Origin: Lewinella sp. IMCC34183
GTDB taxonomy: Bacteria; Bacteroidota; Bacteroidia; Chitinophagales; Saprospiraceae
Assembly: GCF_003390915.1 (NCBI RefSeq)
Contig: NZ_QMEM01000007.1
Location: 124,001-188,000 of the forward strand
Direction of reading: 5' to 3'
DNA length: 64,000 nucleotides
In this document: positions 18,921 to 27,530 of the stretch, piece after piece
How positions within the stretch are numbered: position 1 is the first letter of the stretch
How the letters are laid out: each line of letters starts with the position of its first letter
Translations under genes and position numbers: made by a program
The notes under the pieces: generated by a model
What the model was told of the DNA's origin: nothing
Seen by the model: only the letters and a program-made list of their open reading frames with translations
The model's database searches: none

Positions 18921-20483
18921 ATGTCTAGATTAACCAACCCACTTCTCCTGGCGATCATCACCCTGACCCTGACGGGGATCCTGTCGTGTGAGGACGATGG
19001 AGTGATGCAGAGCACGGAGACGACCCTGATCAGCTTCGGTCCTTCGGGCGCGATGCACGGAGACTCGATCCTGATCATCGGGGAAAACCTGATGCGCGTG
19101 AATGCGGTGGAGTTCGCCCCGGCGGAAATGGTCCCGGAAAGCGAGTTCCTGATGCGGACAGACGACCGCTTTATGGTGATCGTACCACCGACCGCAGAAG
19201 CCGGACCGATCAAACTACATACCGACGACGAGGTAATCGAGTCCAAGACCCAATTGAACTTCTCGGTGGCCTATTCCATCACGAACGTTACGGATGAAGC
19301 CCGGCCGGGTTCTGAGATCACCATTACCGGCAACTTCCTGAACTGGATCGAATCCATCACCTTCAGCGACAATCTGGTAGTAACGGAGTTCGTCAGCCAG
19401 ACGCAGACCGAAATCACAGTGATGGTCCCCCGGGAAGCCAGCACGGGTCCCCTCGTATTTCAGGGGGGAGGCTTCGAGCCGCTTACCGTGGAGACCGAGG
19501 AAAGCCTGACGGTGACGCTTCCGGCCGTCACGTCCGTCACGCCCCGATCGGTCCGCCATACGGAGGAGATTACCCTGACGGGTACCGACCTCGATCTCGT
19601 TAAGGAGATCATCTTTCCCGATGGCTCGGTGGTCCCCAGCCGGGATTCTCTATCCGAGGCCAACCAAACTACCATTGTAGTTGATGTTCCCGCTACGGCG
19701 GTAGCTGGACAGATCATTCTGGTGGCCTATTCCGACGTTCAAGTTACCGTGGAGGAGCCGATCTCCATCATCCTCCCCGTGGAAACTTCGCTTGCTCCCA
19801 CGCCGGTTCCCGTAGGGGAAGAACTGACCATCACCGGCAGTGACCTGGACTTGGTGGGGAGCCTGGTATTTCCCGGTGTGGCGGACCCCGTAACGGAATT
19901 CGTGAGTCAGTCGGCGACGGAGATAAAAGTCGTGGTTCCGGAAGGCGCCATTTCCGGCTTCATGAAATTTATCACCATTCACGGCTACACGGTGAATCTT
20001 GCCACATCCCTGAAATTACCGGGTGAGGGCCCTGCTCCCCTGGCCCTGACCATCTTCAACGATACGTTCGAAAACGGCTGGGAGAACTGGGGATGGGTAC
20101 AGGTAGATGCGGCGAGCGGCGAGCAGGTCTTCGACGGCTCCGCCTCGCTGAAGCTGCTATTCAGCTCGACCGGCGGCGCCTGGGAAGGGATGCAGATGGG
20201 CAACGGTACGCCGGTGGATGTCTCCGGGTACACGAATCTGGTGCTTTACGTGTACGGAGGCCCAGGATCGAATGGCAGTCAGGTGATGATCAAGGTCAAT
20301 GACGCCGGCAACGACCCCGCGCAGACCATCAACGTGGTGGAGGGCAAATGGACCGAATACAGCTTTCCCGTCAGCGAACTGAACGCGAATTCCGGCACCG
20401 GTACCACCTGGAACCTGATACTCCTGCAGGAGGTGGACCAAGCCGGCGGAGACGTGTACATCGACTACGTGGGCTTCCAGTAG
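18921..20483 (+). CDS. IPT/TIG-repeat surface lipoprotein with C-terminal carbohydrate-binding-like domain
   Basis: 520 residues. Lipobox ILSCEDDG with Cys23. Four tandem IPT/TIG modules follow (about 32-110, 112-195, 197-280 and 282-365), each with a version of the pattern LTITGxxLxxVxxIxFxxG, e.g. ITLTGTDLDLVKEIIFPDG and LTITGSDLDLVGSLVFPG. The last 150 residues (IFNDTFENGWENWGW to DVYIDYVGFQ) look like a beta-sandwich carbohydrate-binding module of the CBM11/galactose-binding type. The TIG modules likely act as a rigid spacer holding the binding module away from the membrane. Separated by 152 bases from the previous gene; it is the last gene of PUL1 and is followed by a convergent P450 gene. 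Confidence 0.82.
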   Translation: MSRLTNPLLLAIITLTLTGILSCEDDGVMQSTETTLISFGPSGAMHGDSILIIGENLMRVNAVEFAPAEMVPESEFLMRTDDRFMVIVPPTAEAGPIKLHTDDEVIESKTQLNFSVAYSITNVTDEARPGSEITITGNFLNWIESITFSDNLVVTEFVSQTQTEITVMVPREASTGPLVFQGGGFEPLTVETEESLTVTLPAVTSVTPRSVRHTEEITLTGTDLDLVKEIIFPDGSVVPSRDSLSEANQTTIVVDVPATAVAGQIILVAYSDVQVTVEEPISIILPVETSLAPTPVPVGEELTITGSDLDLVGSLVFPGVADPVTEFVSQSATEIKVVVPEGAISGFMKFITIHGYTVNLATSLKLPGEGPAPLALTIFNDTFENGWENWGWVQVDAASGEQVFDGSASLKLLFSSTGGAWEGMQMGNGTPVDVSGYTNLVLYVYGGPGSNGSQVMIKVNDAGNDPAQTINVVEGKWTEYSFPVSELNANSGTGTTWNLILLQEVDQAGGDVYIDYVGFQ

Positions 20484-20494
20484 CGGACTTCGCC

Positions 20495-20511
20495 GCACCC
20501 GCGTCCGCGCC
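20495..20511 (+). repeat. Dispersed 17-mer, copy in the PUL1/P450 gap (16/17)
   Basis: GCACCCGCGTCCGCGCC in the 55-bp gap between the convergent PUL1 and P450 genes. Confidence 0.6.
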
Positions 20512-20538
20512 CCGGCCCTGCTCGATGATGCGCGCGCC

Positions 20539-21837
20539 TCACTGCTCGCTGCGGAGCCGCACCGGCACGATCCGGTCCTGGTGCAGCGTGATGAACGGCT
20601 TGGGTATCGGTTCCGGTAGTTCCCCCACGCTTTCCAGCCGGTAGGTATCGATCAGGTGGCGCAGCAGCAGCTGCATTTCCAGCATCGCGAAATGGTTGCC
20701 GATACACTGCCGGGGCCCGCCGCCGAAGGGCAAAAAACTGAAGGGGTGCCGCTCCCGTTTGCGGTCGGGGTGCATGCGGTCGGGGCGGAAGGTCTCCGGG
20801 TCGTCGTAGTAGGCCGGGTTGTGGTGGATGCCGTAGATGAACAGCCCCATTGTCATACCCTCGTCGATAGTAAAGCCGCCGGCCTCGTCGGGACCGAGGG
20901 CCATGCGATCCGTGATCCACGCGGGCGGGTAGAGGCGCATGCTCTCCTCGATCACCTGAATGAGGTAGGTGGGATCTGGGCTATCGCGGAGTTTGCGGAG
21001 CTCTTCCGGGTGCTTGAGCAGGAGCCAGAGTGTCCAAGCCAGGGCGTTGGCACTGGTCTCGTACCCGGCGGCAAAGAGGATGAGCACCTCGTCAATGAGC
21101 TGCTCGTCGTCCATCGGCTCGCCCGTGTCTTCGTAGCGGGTGTCCACCAGCATTTGCAGCAGGTCGTCGGGGGCGGGTCCGCGGGTGCCGCGCCGTTCTT
21201 GCAATTGGACGCGGACCAGGTTCCGGGCCTCATGCGCCAGTTTCAGGTGGCGGCCTTCCTGGCCGGTCCAGCGCAGGGGTCCCCGCAGGAAGGGCAGGCG
21301 AATGGGGTAGATCACGAAGGCCTGCAGCTCGTCCAGAATGTAGTGCAGCCGTTTGGTATCCGCCGTGCCGAACCCCCTCGTAAAAATGGCCCGCACGATG
21401 ATGCGGAACGCTACCTCGCGGGTGAAGCGGAAGAGGTCGAAGGAGGGCTGCTCCGCCGCGCCGGCGCATTCGTCATCGATCACGGCCTGCATTTCCGCCT
21501 GCAGCGCCTCGATGCGCCGGCGGTGGAATCCGGGCTGGATCAGCCGGCGTTGCCGCAGCCAGCTGTCGCCGGCGTTCGTCAGCAGGCCGCGGCCGAGGTA
21601 CTTGCCCATCTCGCCGGTCTGGATCTCGCTCTTCTCGTAGTTGCGGTGGTTGCGTTGCAGCACGTGGCGGGCCACCTCGGCGTCGCGGGTGAAGTGGGTC
21701 ACCCGGGCTTCGCTGATCGACAGAATGAAGTTGTCCCCGTAGCGGTCGAGGTACTCCGTAAACACCGGGATCGGCCGGCGCGCGAGACGGAACAGGTTGC
21801 GCAGGGTCACGGAGCGGGGGATGCGGGGGGCGTGCAC
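20539..21837 (-). CDS. Cytochrome P450
   Basis: 432 residues, normal length for a soluble bacterial P450 without signal peptide. The haem-binding loop is FLPFGGGPRQCIGNHFA with ligand Cys378; the I-helix shows FAAGYETSANAL, the K-helix EESMRLYPPAW (ExxR) and the PERF-like region DPETFRPDRM. A haem monooxygenase; the electron donor and substrate are not encoded nearby. The start is GTG at 21837, supported by a -7 box 23 bases upstream; no ATG is available near the conserved N-terminus. Convergent to PUL1 and not obviously part of it. No fused reductase. Confidence 0.95.
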   Translation of the reverse strand: MHAPRIPRSVTLRNLFRLARRPIPVFTEYLDRYGDNFILSISEARVTHFTRDAEVARHVLQRNHRNYEKSEIQTGEMGKYLGRGLLTNAGDSWLRQRRLIQPGFHRRRIEALQAEMQAVIDDECAGAAEQPSFDLFRFTREVAFRIIVRAIFTRGFGTADTKRLHYILDELQAFVIYPIRLPFLRGPLRWTGQEGRHLKLAHEARNLVRVQLQERRGTRGPAPDDLLQMLVDTRYEDTGEPMDDEQLIDEVLILFAAGYETSANALAWTLWLLLKHPEELRKLRDSPDPTYLIQVIEESMRLYPPAWITDRMALGPDEAGGFTIDEGMTMGLFIYGIHHNPAYYDDPETFRPDRMHPDRKRERHPFSFLPFGGGPRQCIGNHFAMLEMQLLLRHLIDTYRLESVGELPEPIPKPFITLHQDRIVPVRLRSEQ

Positions 21838-21860
21838 GGTAGGGCGTTGGGGTGGCTGAT

Positions 21861-21868
21861 GAAGGTAC
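21861..21868 (-). promoter_or_regulatory. Putative -7 box of the P450 gene
   Basis: TACCTTCA on the minus strand, 23 bases before the GTG start. Confidence 0.4.
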
Positions 21869-21875
21869 GGCTTGG

Positions 21876-21930
21876 GGGCACACCCGAGCGCAGCGAGGGG
21901 TAAACGCCTGCGGGCAAACCCAACAACCCC
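21876..21930 (+). repeat. 55-bp direct repeat, copy A
   Basis: Begins GGGCACACCCGAGCGCAGCG and ends in an AACCCAACAACCC tract; matches copy B at 22079 in about 53 of 55 bases. The 312-bp gap between P450 and epimerase genes holds both copies and no credible gene. Between them (about 21960-22010) is a stretch with GCGGATTGTACGGATTCG and GGCACGGATTTTC, itself internally repetitive. Confidence 0.85.
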
Positions 21931-22078
21931 TCAACCCAAGAACCCACAGCCCCACGCACCGCGGATTGTACGGATTCGTTCTCGCGGGTCAGGCACGGAT
22001 TTTCTACACGCCCCCCCCGCTGGCCGCGCTTGCGTAGGATCGGACCGGAGGTCCTCAACCCGGGCCCTTCCCGTTTGC

Positions 22079-22133
22079 GGGCACACCCGAGCGCAGCGAG
22101 GGGTAAATGCCTGCGGGTAAACCCAACAACCCA
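22079..22133 (+). repeat. 55-bp direct repeat, copy B
   Basis: Second copy, 203 bases after copy A, with two C-to-T differences; its CAACAACCC tail is extended as a short tandem repeat that runs to the stop codon of the epimerase gene. Confidence 0.85.
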
Positions 22134-22149
22134 ACAACCCAACAATCCC

Positions 22150-23058
22150 CTAAGCATACGGTGGCGAAACATACTTCTTCCAATTATGCCGTTCCTCGAA
22201 GCCAAGCACCCGCCGGATCTTTAGGTTGGAGTACAGCCCCTCGTCAGCTTCCAGCTCGCGGGTGAACGGGACGCCGGGGAAGAAGCGCTCCGCCAGTTCC
22301 CGGCTGCTGATATCGGGGGCGTTGCCGTTGTTGGCGGCATTGAAGATTTCAAACCCAAGTCCGTCCTTGCCGATGCACAGGTCTACCATCTGCCCCAGGT
22401 CGCGGGCGTCGACGTAGTTGAAGGTATTTCGGCGGCGTACCTCGGGGTGTTTGATGAAGTCCGGGAACAGCTCGGCATATTCGTGGGGCTCGATCACGTT
22501 CCCGATGCGCAGGGCGTAGATATCGGCGCCCGACCGCCGCTGAAAACTGCGGGCCGTTCGTTCGTTGATCACCTTCGACATGCCGTAGGAGTCCATGGGG
22601 TCCACGTCGTAATCTTCCTCGAGGGGTAAGCAGTGCGGATCGGCCTGACCGTCGGCGAAACAGGTTCCGTAGGTCGTCTCCGAGGAAGCGATGATGATCT
22701 TCCGGACGCCCAGTTTGACCGCTGCTTCGAGTACGTTGTAGGTACCTATCGTATTGATGCGGAAGGTTTCATTGTCCGGCTTGATCAGTATCCGGGGGAT
22801 GGCGGCAAAATGCACCACGGCGTCGAACGGGAGTACCCCGGTGCCCGCCTCCAGTTCATCCAGGCCGGCGTACGAGCTCATGGCGTTGAATACCTGTCCG
22901 GAGTCGGTGACGTCGGTGATCAGGTTGTCTACGCCCGGGTGGTCGAGGGGTTTTAGGTCGACGTTCAACACCCGGTGGCCCTGGTCTAGCAGATAGGGGA
23001 TCACATGCTTGCCGGCCTTGCCGGTCCCGCCCGTAAAGAGTATTCGCTTGTTCTTCAT
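22150..23058 (-). CDS. NAD-dependent epimerase/dehydratase (extended SDR)
   Basis: 302 residues. N-terminal Rossmann motif TGGTGKAG (9-16) after MKNKRILF, acidic Asp34 for NAD ribose binding (NVDLKP), active-site Ser126 region IIASSETTYG and catalytic Tyr158/Lys162 in DSYGMSKVI. It belongs to the UDP-glucose 4-epimerase-like extended SDR family, although uronate dehydrogenase-like enzymes share this form, so the exact reaction is open. Cytoplasmic. It is divergent from the protease gene and separated from the P450 gene by a repeat region, so it is probably monocistronic. Confidence 0.88.
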   Translation of the reverse strand: MKNKRILFTGGTGKAGKHVIPYLLDQGHRVLNVDLKPLDHPGVDNLITDVTDSGQVFNAMSSYAGLDELEAGTGVLPFDAVVHFAAIPRILIKPDNETFRINTIGTYNVLEAAVKLGVRKIIIASSETTYGTCFADGQADPHCLPLEEDYDVDPMDSYGMSKVINERTARSFQRRSGADIYALRIGNVIEPHEYAELFPDFIKHPEVRRRNTFNYVDARDLGQMVDLCIGKDGLGFEIFNAANNGNAPDISSRELAERFFPGVPFTRELEADEGLYSNLKIRRVLGFEERHNWKKYVSPPYA

Positions 23059-23185
23059 TATTGGTTTACTGTTTTAGTTCCGCGCCGCGGATGCCCATTT
23101 AGTCAGGTAAGTGATGCATAAAGCTACCGTAACAGGGTCCTGCGCCGGTTTGTGCCACCCGGAATAATCGCCCCGGGCTTTGTCC

Positions 23186-23193
23186 TATCTTGC
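23186..23193 (+). promoter_or_regulatory. Putative -7 box of the zinc protease gene
   Basis: TATCTTGC, 21 bases before ATG 23215. The leader also carries CATAAGCTACCGTA, repeated with one extra A at 23117. Confidence 0.45.
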
Positions 23194-23214
23194 GAGTCAT
23201 AAGCTACCGTACCT

Positions 23215-25650
23215 ATGCGCCCACTACTCTGCCTGCTGTTCGTCCTCTTCTTACTGCCCCTCTCCGCCCAGGACGACGCCAAGAAAAAGACCCCCTCCAT
23301 CGCCGACAAGACCGAGGATATGGAACTGACCGAAGGCTACTTCGACTACTACTGGAGCGACGAGGAGGGCAAAGTCTACCTGGCTATCGACCGCTGGAAC
23401 GAAGACTTCCTCTACGTCAACAGCCTCGCCGCCGGCCTGGGCAGCAACGACATCGGCCTGGACCGCAACCAGCTCGGCGATACCCGCGTGGTCTTCTTCC
23501 GCCGCGTGGGGCCCAAGGTCATGCTACAGCAGCGCAACCTCGACTACCGCGCCGTCTCCGACAACCCCGCCGAGGCCGCCAGCGTGGAGGAGGCCTTCGC
23601 GCAGTCGGTACTTGCCGGCTTCAAGGTGGTCGCGAAGACCGACGACCGCGTACTAATCGACCTCAGCGACCTGCTGCTCAGCGACGCCCACGGCGTGGCG
23701 GCCCGCCTCAAGCGCGCCAAGGAGGGCGCCTATAAGGTGGATGCCGAGCGCAGCGCCGTCTACCCCGAAAACACGAAGAACTTCCCGAAGAACACCGAAT
23801 TCGAGGCCACCATCACCTTCACCGGCGAGCCGAGCGGCCGCAACGTCCGCAGCGTAGCCCCCAACGCCGAAAGCTTCACCCTGCGGATGCACCACAGCTT
23901 CGTAGAGCTGCCCGACGATAACTACGAGCCGCGGGAATTCGATCCCCGCAGCGGTTACTACGCGACTTCCTACGCCGACTACGCCACCCCCATCGACCAG
24001 CCGCTCACAAAGCGCTTCATCACCCGCCACCGCCTGGAGAAGAAGAATCCCGGCGCGGCCATGAGCGAGCCCGTCGAGCCGATCATCTACTACCTCGACC
24101 GCGGCGCGCCGGAACCCGTGAAGACGGCCCTCATCGAGGGCGCCCGCTGGTGGAACCAGGCCTACGAGGCCGCCGGCTACACCAATGCCTTCCGCGTGGA
24201 GGTGCTGCCCGAGGACGCCGACCCGCTCGACGTCCGGTACAACGTCATCAACTGGGTCCACCGCAGCACCCGCGGCTGGAGCTACGGCAGCTCGGTCACC
24301 GATCCCCGTACCGGGGAGATCATCAAGGGGCACGTACTGCTCGGCAGCCTGCGCGTGCGGCAGGACTTCCTCATCGCCCAGGGACTGGTCGAGGCCTACG
24401 GCGCCGACGGCACCACGCCCGATCCCCGCCTGGAAGAACTCGCCCTGGACCGCCTGCGGCAGCTCAGCGCCCACGAAGTCGGCCACACCCTCGGACTGGC
24501 CCACAACTTCGCCGCCTCCACCAACGACCGGGCCTCGGTGATGGACTATCCCGCCCCCTACGTCACCCTCAGCAACGACGGCACCGTGGACTTCAGCGAA
24601 GCCTACGATACCGGCATCGGCGAGTGGGACAAACAGGCGATCCGCTACGGCTACACCGACTTCGCCCCCGGCACGGACGAGCATGAGGCCCTGCAGGAGA
24701 TTCTCGCCGAGAACGAAGAGATGGGCCTGCACTACATCAGCGACCCCGACGCCCGCCCCCAGGGCAGCAGCCAGCCCGCGGGGCACCTCTGGGATAACGG
24801 CAGCGAGCCCGTAGCGGAGATGGACCGCCTGCTCAAGCTGCGGCGTGCGGCGCTGAACCGCTTCAGCGAGAAGAACATCCCCGTCGGCATGCCGCTCTCC
24901 GAACTGGAGAGCGTACTGGTACCCGTCTACCTCATGCACCGCTACCAGGTGGAGGCGGTGGCCAAGGTGATCGGCGGCTACGCATACGACTACGGCGTGC
25001 GGCAGGCGGGCGTGACGCCCGATTACCAGCCCGTGGCGGCGGACCGCCAGAAACGCGCGCGGGAAGCCCTCCTGGCCACCCTCAACCCGACTACCCTCCG
25101 CCTCCCCGAAAACATCTACTCCCTCATCCCGCCGCCCGCCATGGGCTACGGCCGCAACCGCGAGCTGTTCACCACCCAGAACGGCGGGGGGCTGGATCCG
25201 CTGGCGATGGCCCAGTCGGCAGCCGACAATTCGCTCTCCTTCCTGCTCAACCCGGACCGGCTCGCGCGGGTAGTCGAGCAGCACGCGCTCTTTGGCGAGG
25301 ATATGCCCACCCTCAAGGACTACCTCGACGAAGTAAGGAACACCATCTCCCAACCGGTGCGCGGCGGCAACCGGTCGGACTACGGGGAAGAAATCGCCCG
25401 CATGGTCGAGCGCCGGCTGGTGCACCACCTCATCGGCTTGGCGGCGGATAAGGACATCAGCGAAGCCGTCAGTGCCGGTGCCCTGGCGCAGGCCATGAAG
25501 TACCGCGCACTCAGCGATACCTACGTCGACCTGGACGAGCACAAGCTCTACCTGAGCCAACTGGTGAACGGCTACCTCGCCAACCCCGAAAACTACGAAC
25601 CCGCCCCGGTACCCGATCTGCCGGACGGCTCGCCGATCGGAGGCCGGTAG
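23215..25650 (+). CDS. Zinc-dependent metalloprotease (DUF5117/DUF4953 type)
   Basis: 811 residues. Signal peptide MRPLLCLLFVLFLLPLSAQ (1-19). An N-terminal DUF5117-like region (about 40-230; YLAIDRWNEDFLYVNSLAAG, QRNLDYRA) leads to the catalytic DUF4953-like domain with HEVGHTLGLAH (His420, Glu421, His424, His430), the extended metzincin motif HExxHxxGxxH, and a Met-turn SVMDYP. The C-terminal part is helical. Known Bacteroidota family of large secreted or periplasmic proteases; physiological substrates are unknown. The gene is monocistronic and ends at a strong bidirectional hairpin shared with the convergent gene. Confidence 0.92.
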   Translation: MRPLLCLLFVLFLLPLSAQDDAKKKTPSIADKTEDMELTEGYFDYYWSDEEGKVYLAIDRWNEDFLYVNSLAAGLGSNDIGLDRNQLGDTRVVFFRRVGPKVMLQQRNLDYRAVSDNPAEAASVEEAFAQSVLAGFKVVAKTDDRVLIDLSDLLLSDAHGVAARLKRAKEGAYKVDAERSAVYPENTKNFPKNTEFEATITFTGEPSGRNVRSVAPNAESFTLRMHHSFVELPDDNYEPREFDPRSGYYATSYADYATPIDQPLTKRFITRHRLEKKNPGAAMSEPVEPIIYYLDRGAPEPVKTALIEGARWWNQAYEAAGYTNAFRVEVLPEDADPLDVRYNVINWVHRSTRGWSYGSSVTDPRTGEIIKGHVLLGSLRVRQDFLIAQGLVEAYGADGTTPDPRLEELALDRLRQLSAHEVGHTLGLAHNFAASTNDRASVMDYPAPYVTLSNDGTVDFSEAYDTGIGEWDKQAIRYGYTDFAPGTDEHEALQEILAENEEMGLHYISDPDARPQGSSQPAGHLWDNGSEPVAEMDRLLKLRRAALNRFSEKNIPVGMPLSELESVLVPVYLMHRYQVEAVAKVIGGYAYDYGVRQAGVTPDYQPVAADRQKRAREALLATLNPTTLRLPENIYSLIPPPAMGYGRNRELFTTQNGGGLDPLAMAQSAADNSLSFLLNPDRLARVVEQHALFGEDMPTLKDYLDEVRNTISQPVRGGNRSDYGEEIARMVERRLVHHLIGLAADKDISEAVSAGALAQAMKYRALSDTYVDLDEHKLYLSQLVNGYLANPENYEPAPVPDLPDGSPIGGR

Positions 25651-25680
25651 CCGTCGGACGGTTTTAAATCGTCCGACGGC
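25650..25680. terminator. Bidirectional hairpin terminator
   Basis: Perfect 11-bp stem (GCCGTCGGACG at 25650-25660, CGTCCGACGGC at 25670-25680) with a loop of GTTTTAAAT. It starts at the last base of the protease stop codon and lies in the 43-bp gap between convergent genes. Confidence 0.75.
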
Positions 25681-25693
25681 TGACCTGGCCAGA

Positions 25694-27031
25694 CTACCTG
25701 ATCCGCAGCGACGCGTTGCTGCCGCTAACTTCGATGAGAGGGCTGGCCTCCGTAGCGTTTTTGGTCAGGTAGTACTTTTCGATTTGGCTGTTCCTTTCCT
25801 CGTCCACCCGTACGGTCATGCCGTCCGGTACTTCGACCTTTCCGAACGTCAGCTTAGCCCGGGCCCGGAAGGGGACCGCATCCGCCAGCCGGAGATCCAC
25901 GTCGAAGAAGCTTCCCTCGACCCGGATGCCGGTAAAGGACGGGGCCAGCCGATCAACCTGCAGCTCACCGTTCGTGAGGCGCAGGTCGGCGCTGCCCGTC
26001 AGCTCGTCTACCCTGACGTCGGTGAAGCTCCCCTGGCCCCGCACCTCGCCCAGGCGGTCGGCCCGGTAGGTGCAGTTGGCGTTACCTTCTAGGACTAGGC
26101 TGGTCGCTTCACCGAAGGTGATGTTGGTGAAGCGGCCGTTGACGGTGTAGTCCCCGCCGCGCTCCACGGTGTAGTCGCCGTTCGTGCTGGTGATGTCGGC
26201 CCGGCCGGTTGTCCCCAGCCGGTAGCGGCCGAAGCGCTCGTTCAGCTGCAGGTGGCCCCGCACGGTATCAATGGCTACCTTATCGTTGGTGGAGACGAGG
26301 TCTACGTTCCGCATCGGTCCGAGTTCAAGTTCGGAGAAGCGGGTGTTGAGGCGCAGGTCGCCGCCGCCCCGCCGCAGTTCCAGGCGGTTATTGGTCATTT
26401 CACCCGTAATACTGCCGGCGGCGCTCACCAGCTGAATGCTGCCGAAGAGGGCGTTGACGTGCAGGTTACCCCCCACCGCGCCACCGTACAGTTTGGTGTT
26501 GTTCAGTTCGAGGCGCAGGTCGGTCAGATCGACCTGGTGGTCGATGGCGACGTCGCTGAAGCGCATCGCCAGTTCCAACGACCGGGTAGGCGGCACATAC
26601 AGTACGGCCCGAACGTCGAAGTTGCGCACCCCCCGTATCCGCTCGCCGTCGGCAAATTTGACTTCCGACCGGTTGCCGGTGGTCTTCCAGGAGGTTACCC
26701 GGTTCAGGTCCAGGCGCAGCTGCAGCAGGGTGGAAGAGGCCGTAGCCCGCAGGTCCATACGCTCCAGGAAGCGCCGCGCGTCCGCCTCCTCGCTGGCATC
26801 GATGCTGATGTGGGCTACGAAGCGGATCTGACCGTCCGTAGCGGGCCGCACCTCGAGGTGGCCGTTGTCCTGCGCAAAGATCACCACCGGTACGGCGGCA
26901 AAGGTTCGGTCGATCGTTTTGGTGTACGGATCGGCCGCCCGCAGGGTAGTGGCTGCGAGTAGGAGCAGGAGCAGCGGACTAAATAGACTGATCCTGCCGC
27001 TGCCGGCGCTTCTGTTGTTCGTGTAGTTCAT
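25694..27031 (-). CDS. DUF4097-like beta-helical secreted protein in an ECF sigma operon
   Basis: 445 residues. An N-terminal signal segment (about 14-33, LFSPLLLLLLAATTLRA) precedes a body built of short repeated beta units of the DUF4097 / adhesin-head type: LRLELNNTKLYGGAVGGNLH, GDLRLNTRFSELELGP, GHLQLNERFGRYRLG, DYTVNGRFTNITFG. No catalytic motif is visible. Its start overlaps the anti-sigma-like gene by 53 bases and it is the last gene of the sigma/anti-sigma operon. A role as envelope sensor or output of that system is inference only. Confidence 0.75.
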   Translation of the reverse strand: MNYTNNRSAGSGRISLFSPLLLLLLAATTLRAADPYTKTIDRTFAAVPVVIFAQDNGHLEVRPATDGQIRFVAHISIDASEEADARRFLERMDLRATASSTLLQLRLDLNRVTSWKTTGNRSEVKFADGERIRGVRNFDVRAVLYVPPTRSLELAMRFSDVAIDHQVDLTDLRLELNNTKLYGGAVGGNLHVNALFGSIQLVSAAGSITGEMTNNRLELRRGGGDLRLNTRFSELELGPMRNVDLVSTNDKVAIDTVRGHLQLNERFGRYRLGTTGRADITSTNGDYTVERGGDYTVNGRFTNITFGEATSLVLEGNANCTYRADRLGEVRGQGSFTDVRVDELTGSADLRLTNGELQVDRLAPSFTGIRVEGSFFDVDLRLADAVPFRARAKLTFGKVEVPDGMTVRVDEERNSQIEKYYLTKNATEASPLIEVSGSNASLRIR

Positions 27032-27530
27032 CTTCGAGACGTTCGAGTAGTTGAAGTTTGATGTGGTAGTAGCGGATCAGGGCCCGTAGCGAGCGGTCGT
27101 TGACCCCCACTTGCGGCAGCCCTTCCAGGTCGCTGCGCTGCAGGGAGTCGATAAGGCGCAGTTCCTCCAGGAAGGGGGCAAAAAGGGTGGTATCTACCCG
27201 CTCCAGGTCCAGGCCCGCCTGCTTTTCCTCGATGCTGGCCAGGTACCGTCTTTCCTCGGCGTAGAGTTCCGGGGCGTAATCGCTGACGAGGGGCGAATTC
27301 TCCAACCCACCGCTACCCGGTTTCGTCGCGGTCCACCACCAGGATGCGGCCACCAGCAGGAGCAAACTCGCTACGGCCCCCAGACTCCAGCGCAACCTCC
27401 GTACCCGGGTTTCCGCCCGCCGCTTCCCGAGCTGGGTCTGCAGGGAAGCCCAGCCCCGGTCGGCGTTCGGTGATTCCACTGTATCGAGGGCGCTGCGGTG
27501 TTCGCCGATCAGGCGTTCGAGGTCATCCAT
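26979..27530 (-). CDS. Membrane protein, probable anti-sigma factor
   Basis: 183 residues. A cytoplasmic N-terminus (MDDLERLIGEHRSALD...) of about 45 residues, one membrane helix at about 48-66 (WSLGAVASLLLLVAASWWW) and a periplasmic part that is mainly helical with charged coiled-coil-like segments (ELYAEERRYLASIEEK; LLERLEDELHEQQKRRQ). Start overlaps the sigma gene by eight bases and the end overlaps the DUF4097-like gene by 53 bases, so translation of all three is coupled. Anti-sigma function is inferred from this topology and position; no zinc-binding HxxxCxxC motif is present. Confidence 0.68.
   Translation of the reverse strand: MDDLERLIGEHRSALDTVESPNADRGWASLQTQLGKRRAETRVRRLRWSLGAVASLLLLVAASWWWTATKPGSGGLENSPLVSDYAPELYAEERRYLASIEEKQAGLDLERVDTTLFAPFLEELRLIDSLQRSDLEGLPQVGVNDRSLRALIRYYHIKLQLLERLEDELHEQQKRRQRQDQSI

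Noticed and set aside
18665-18928. 87-codon open frame between the two TIG lipoprotein genes
   Set aside because: Begins inside the first gene in another frame and has no protein features.
23653-25560. Minus-strand open frame of 635 codons
   Set aside because: Shadow of the zinc protease, whose motif HEVGHTLGLAH is intact on the plus strand.
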